From positions 1-64,000 of the forward strand of contig JBFWUS010000023.1 in NCBI GenBank assembly GCA_050247155.1: a stretch of DNA of 64,000 nt. The letters are read 5' to 3'. A program made the translations under genes and the position numbers. The stretch is from Mesorhizobium_G sp050247155. GTDB lineage: Bacteria > Pseudomonadota > Alphaproteobacteria > Rhizobiales > Rhizobiaceae. Each line of letters begins with the position of its first letter. Within the stretch, counting starts at the first letter, position 1. Positions 61,937-64,000 of the stretch are shown here, piece by piece. The notes beneath the pieces are model-generated. The model did no database searches. It saw nothing but the letters and a program-made list of their open reading frames with translations, and was not told where the DNA came from.

Positions 61937-62596
61937 TCAGAATTGGAAAGTTGGCGCGGATTCGAATCCGGGGAGTGGCTTAATTGCCGCATTGAAGGCC
62001 CGTCGCGCCGTCACCTCGCTCCCGGATTTCAGGTAAAGCTTGGCAATTGCCGCGTTTCCGTGGCCTTCCACCGCGACCAGTCTGCCGCCTTCCTTGAGTT
62101 GCCCAAACAAAGTTTCGGGCACTGATTCGACCGCCCCGCCGAGGAAGATTACCTCGTATGGCGCTTCATCAGCGTAACCTTGGTTCAGCTCGCCCTGGAC
62201 GACGGCGACATTGTCGCAGCCCAGAGCACTCAACCGTTCATTCGCGCTCGCGGCAAGATGAGGATCGCTTTCCAGCGCAATGACCGAACCGGCCAAGCGT
62301 GACAGAAGTGCTGCGCTGTAGCCCGTGCCGCAGCCGATATCCAACACGATATCGCCAGGGTTGATGGCGGCAAGCTGCAGCAGCTTCGCCAGCGGCGAGG
62401 CCTCCATCAGATATCGGGCGGGAGCAATGAGCACGTCTTCATCGATATAGGCCAACGCACGGCGTTCGACCGGCACGAATTCCTCGCGAGGAACCTCCAG
62501 CATCGCCGAAATCAGCGCAAGATCCGTGACGTCGGTCGTGCGAACCTGACCGTCGACCATTTTGACGCGCGCCTGCGAAAAATCGATGTCCGCCAT
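61937..62596 (-). CDS. PCMT-like methyltransferase
   Basis: 219-residue SAM-dependent methyltransferase of the protein-L-isoaspartate O-methyltransferase family. The SAM motif is VLDIGCGTGYSAALLSR near residue 82, with MVDGQVRTTDVTD at the N-terminus and VIFLGGAVESVPETLFGQLKEGGRLV further on. Rhizobial versions upstream of tolC differ from canonical PCMT, so its substrate is not certain. It starts at ATG 62596 and lies 141 bp upstream of tolC. Confidence 0.88.
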   Translation of the reverse strand: MADIDFSQARVKMVDGQVRTTDVTDLALISAMLEVPREEFVPVERRALAYIDEDVLIAPARYLMEASPLAKLLQLAAINPGDIVLDIGCGTGYSAALLSRLAGSVIALESDPHLAASANERLSALGCDNVAVVQGELNQGYADEAPYEVIFLGGAVESVPETLFGQLKEGGRLVAVEGHGNAAIAKLYLKSGSEVTARRAFNAAIKPLPGFESAPTFQF

Positions 62597-62665
62597 GGAC
62601 TATCCCTCTGGGGCGCCACGCGCCAATGGAACTCTTCGCTGAGGGGGAACGGCAGATCCGGAGTT

Positions 62666-62739
62666 TGGAGGCCTCGCCCGGAATCGAACCGGGGTGCAAG
62701 GATTTGCAGTCCTCTGCGTAACCACTCCGCCACGAGGCC
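62666..62739 (-). tRNA. tRNA-Cys (GCA)
   Basis: 74-nt tRNA including the encoded CCA. The acceptor stem pairs GGCCTCG with CGAGGCC, the anticodon loop reads CTGCAAA (anticodon GCA), and the T-loop has GGTTCGATTCC. No intron. It is on the minus strand, 69 bp upstream of the PCMT-like gene. Confidence 0.97.
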
Positions 62740-62842
62740 TCGTCACTCCGGGCGTTCCCACACACGGCTCCAATAGGTTGCCGCCAAATCAGCGTCAAGC
62801 GGCAGTCAGAAAAAGCGGATCATGTCGTCTCGGGGTTGGCCC

Positions 62843-63118
62843 TTACTTTTGCTGGTCATCGCGGCTCTGGCGCCGACGCTCCCACCAGATGACCACCCGG
62901 CGACGAAATCGCCGCACCGCCGCAAATTCATAGGAAAGCACCAGAATGCCGAGCGGAATCATCCAGAACCCGAGTACCGGCAGAAACCCCAATATGCCGA
63001 AAACGCACAACGCGACGCCGATCGCGATTCGCAAAGGCCTCGACTGCGGCATGTGGAATTCGCGGCCGAAGACCGAGATCTTGCGGCGCGGCAGGTGAAA
63101 TTTTCCCGGCTGCGTCAT
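62843..63118 (-). CDS. Small membrane protein (PGPGW-like)
   Basis: 91-residue protein with a basic N-terminus (TQPGKFHLPRRKI) and two hydrophobic segments (about residues 31-44 and 47-64) joined by a short Leu-Pro-rich turn; LPVLGFWMIPLGILVLSYEFAAVRRF resembles the PGPGW transmembrane family, and a basic tail follows. Function unknown. ATG 63118 is the best start; upstream in-frame ATGs add an unlikely Arg-rich stretch. It sits alone between the two tRNA genes. Confidence 0.7.
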   Translation of the reverse strand: MTQPGKFHLPRRKISVFGREFHMPQSRPLRIAIGVALCVFGILGFLPVLGFWMIPLGILVLSYEFAAVRRFRRRVVIWWERRRQSRDDQQK

Positions 63119-63345
63119 CGATATCCCTGTTGCGATCCGCCGAACTCGGCGGATTTTCCCTGACAACGCCGGACGGACGGGCATCGTTGCCTGTACCGCG
63201 TTTCCCACACGTCGCGCGTCATATGGGTCCAGCGATTGAAGAGCGCCAGCGCCTGCTTTGCCCTGCGGCGATTTTTGTCACACAAGGCGCTTTGCAAAGC
63301 GGAAAATGGTTTGCTATAGGCAGCGCCACTTAACCAGAGCGCTGT

Positions 63346-63420
63346 TCCCCGGTAGCTCAGTGGTAGAGCAACCGGCTGTTAACCGGTTGGTCGCTGGTTC
63401 GAATCCGGCCCGGGGAGCCA
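63346..63420 (+). tRNA. tRNA-Asn (GTT)
   Basis: 75-nt tRNA with CCA. The acceptor stem pairs TCCCCGG with CCGGGGA, the D-arm is GCTCAGTGGTAGAGC, the anticodon loop CTGTTAA gives GTT, and the T-arm has GGTTCGAATCC. Its 3' end overlaps, on the other strand, the 3' end of the serine recombinase gene, so it is a likely attachment site. Confidence 0.97.
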
Positions 63421-64000
63421 CTTCGGTACAAAACTGCGAACTCCGATCCCCGCAGTTTCCACTCCAGGCTTTCCTCCGGACGCCACGAGCGTGTTAAAGA
63501 GTTGGAGAGCCGATCCACGGATCACGATTTGAACCGTTCCGACTTCGGCGCGCTGCACGATCTTCTGAACGTGACTCCTTCGGAAGCTGCCGTCGTCACG
63601 TCTCAAGCCCTCCTTCGCGAGGCGGATGAACTGTTCCAGTGCCGCCGGAGTGATTTCCGCTCCATTTGTGTCTCTGGCCTCGGCCCGCTCCACGTCGGAT
63701 CGGGCTGCATCCCGGATTCGCTTCAGCTCGGCGATCCTCCCCTTCAGATTCGGATCATCCAGTTCGGCCAGCCCGTTCTCAATTGCCTCATAGAGGCGAG
63801 TGAGCTTCGACTCGGCATCGCCGGCCTGGCGCCTCAACGCCTCCACCCGCTCCTTCTCCTTCTCCGCATGGGCCTTCCGCATCCCCATCAGGCCACCCAG
63901 AGCCTGCCGAAGCCGTGTTGGCTCCAAGAGCCGCCGCTCGACGTGTTCGACCACAAGCCCATCCAACTCGGCCATTGGGATCGTCCGGCCCTTGCAGCCG
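63379..64000 (-). CDS. Serine recombinase, C-terminal part (cut by window edge)
   Basis: C-terminal part of a large serine site-specific recombinase, probably the integrase of a genomic island. The first residues in view (GCKGRTIPMAELD, reading in from the right edge) match the end of a recombinase zinc-ribbon domain; a coiled-coil region (KAHAEKEKERVEALRR, DAESKLTRLYEAIEN, IAELKRIRDAARSDVERAEA) follows, then SFVPKW. The last 13 residues (WLPGPDSNQRPTG) are read antisense through tRNA-Asn, so the end of the gene overlaps the putative attachment site. The catalytic domain lies outside the window. Confidence 0.85.
   Translation of the reverse strand, partial: GCKGRTIPMAELDGLVVEHVERRLLEPTRLRQALGGLMGMRKAHAEKEKERVEALRRQAGDAESKLTRLYEAIENGLAELDDPNLKGRIAELKRIRDAARSDVERAEARDTNGAEITPAALEQFIRLAKEGLRRDDGSFRRSHVQKIVQRAEVGTVQIVIRGSALQLFNTLVASGGKPGVETAGIGVRSFVPKWLPGPDSNQRPTG

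Overview
The window reads as a chromosomal segment of a GC-rich alphaproteobacterium of the Hyphomicrobiales (Rhizobiales), most like Mesorhizobium or another Phyllobacteriaceae member. Supporting signs are exoR, the block YceD(DUF177)-plsX-fabH-ihfA-merR, the block glyA-nrdR-ribD-ribE-ribH-nusB, popZ beside valS, and a pqqABCDE operon. This placement is an inference from gene content and order; no database search was possible. Coding density is high, and many genes join through ATGA or GTGA overlaps.

Layout. 0-4 kb: rpsL, a small unknown gene, an acyltransferase, prfB (read through a +1 programmed frameshift) and a DUF971 gene. 4.2-9.9 kb: a molybdenum-cofactor cluster (moaA, mobA, mobB) containing two exporters, a 269-bp palindromic element between mobA and mobB, and a lysine-2,3-aminomutase-like radical SAM gene. 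10-12.5 kb: a polar amino acid ABC importer without its ATPase. 12.5-21.6 kb: phosphatase, dehydrogenase, DNA repair (AlkD-like, UDG-like), Lrp, GST, nuclease, a membrane histidine kinase, a divergent CobT-like gene and small unknowns. 21-25.5 kb: merR, ihfA, fabH, plsX, DUF177 and a bc1 chaperone. 25.5-30.3 kb: a BamE-like lipoprotein and a two-gene unit made of a small protein ending in Gly-Gly plus a 1233-residue DUF4132-type protein. 30.3-35.7 kb: MBL hydrolase, peroxiredoxin, H+-pyrophosphatase and an MFS carrier. 35.8-42 kb: nusB, riboflavin genes, nrdR and glyA, with a toxin-antitoxin module on each side of glyA. 42-46 kb: GST and two divergent nucleobase permeases, one apparently frameshifted near its end. 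46-52.4 kb: xth, MFS, exoR overlapping ilvD, and a FadL-like porin. 52.8-62.6 kb: valS, VOC, popZ, the pqq operon, tolC and a PCMT-like gene. 62.6-64 kb: tRNA-Cys, tRNA-Asn, and the 3' part of a serine recombinase whose tail is antisense to tRNA-Asn, probably the edge of an integrated element.

Most of the window is housekeeping. The stretches most worth a second look are the DUF4132 unit with its possible ubiquitin-like partner, the mobA/mobB palindromic element, the TA modules around glyA, the CobT-like protein lacking signature motifs, and the recombinase/tRNA-Asn junction.
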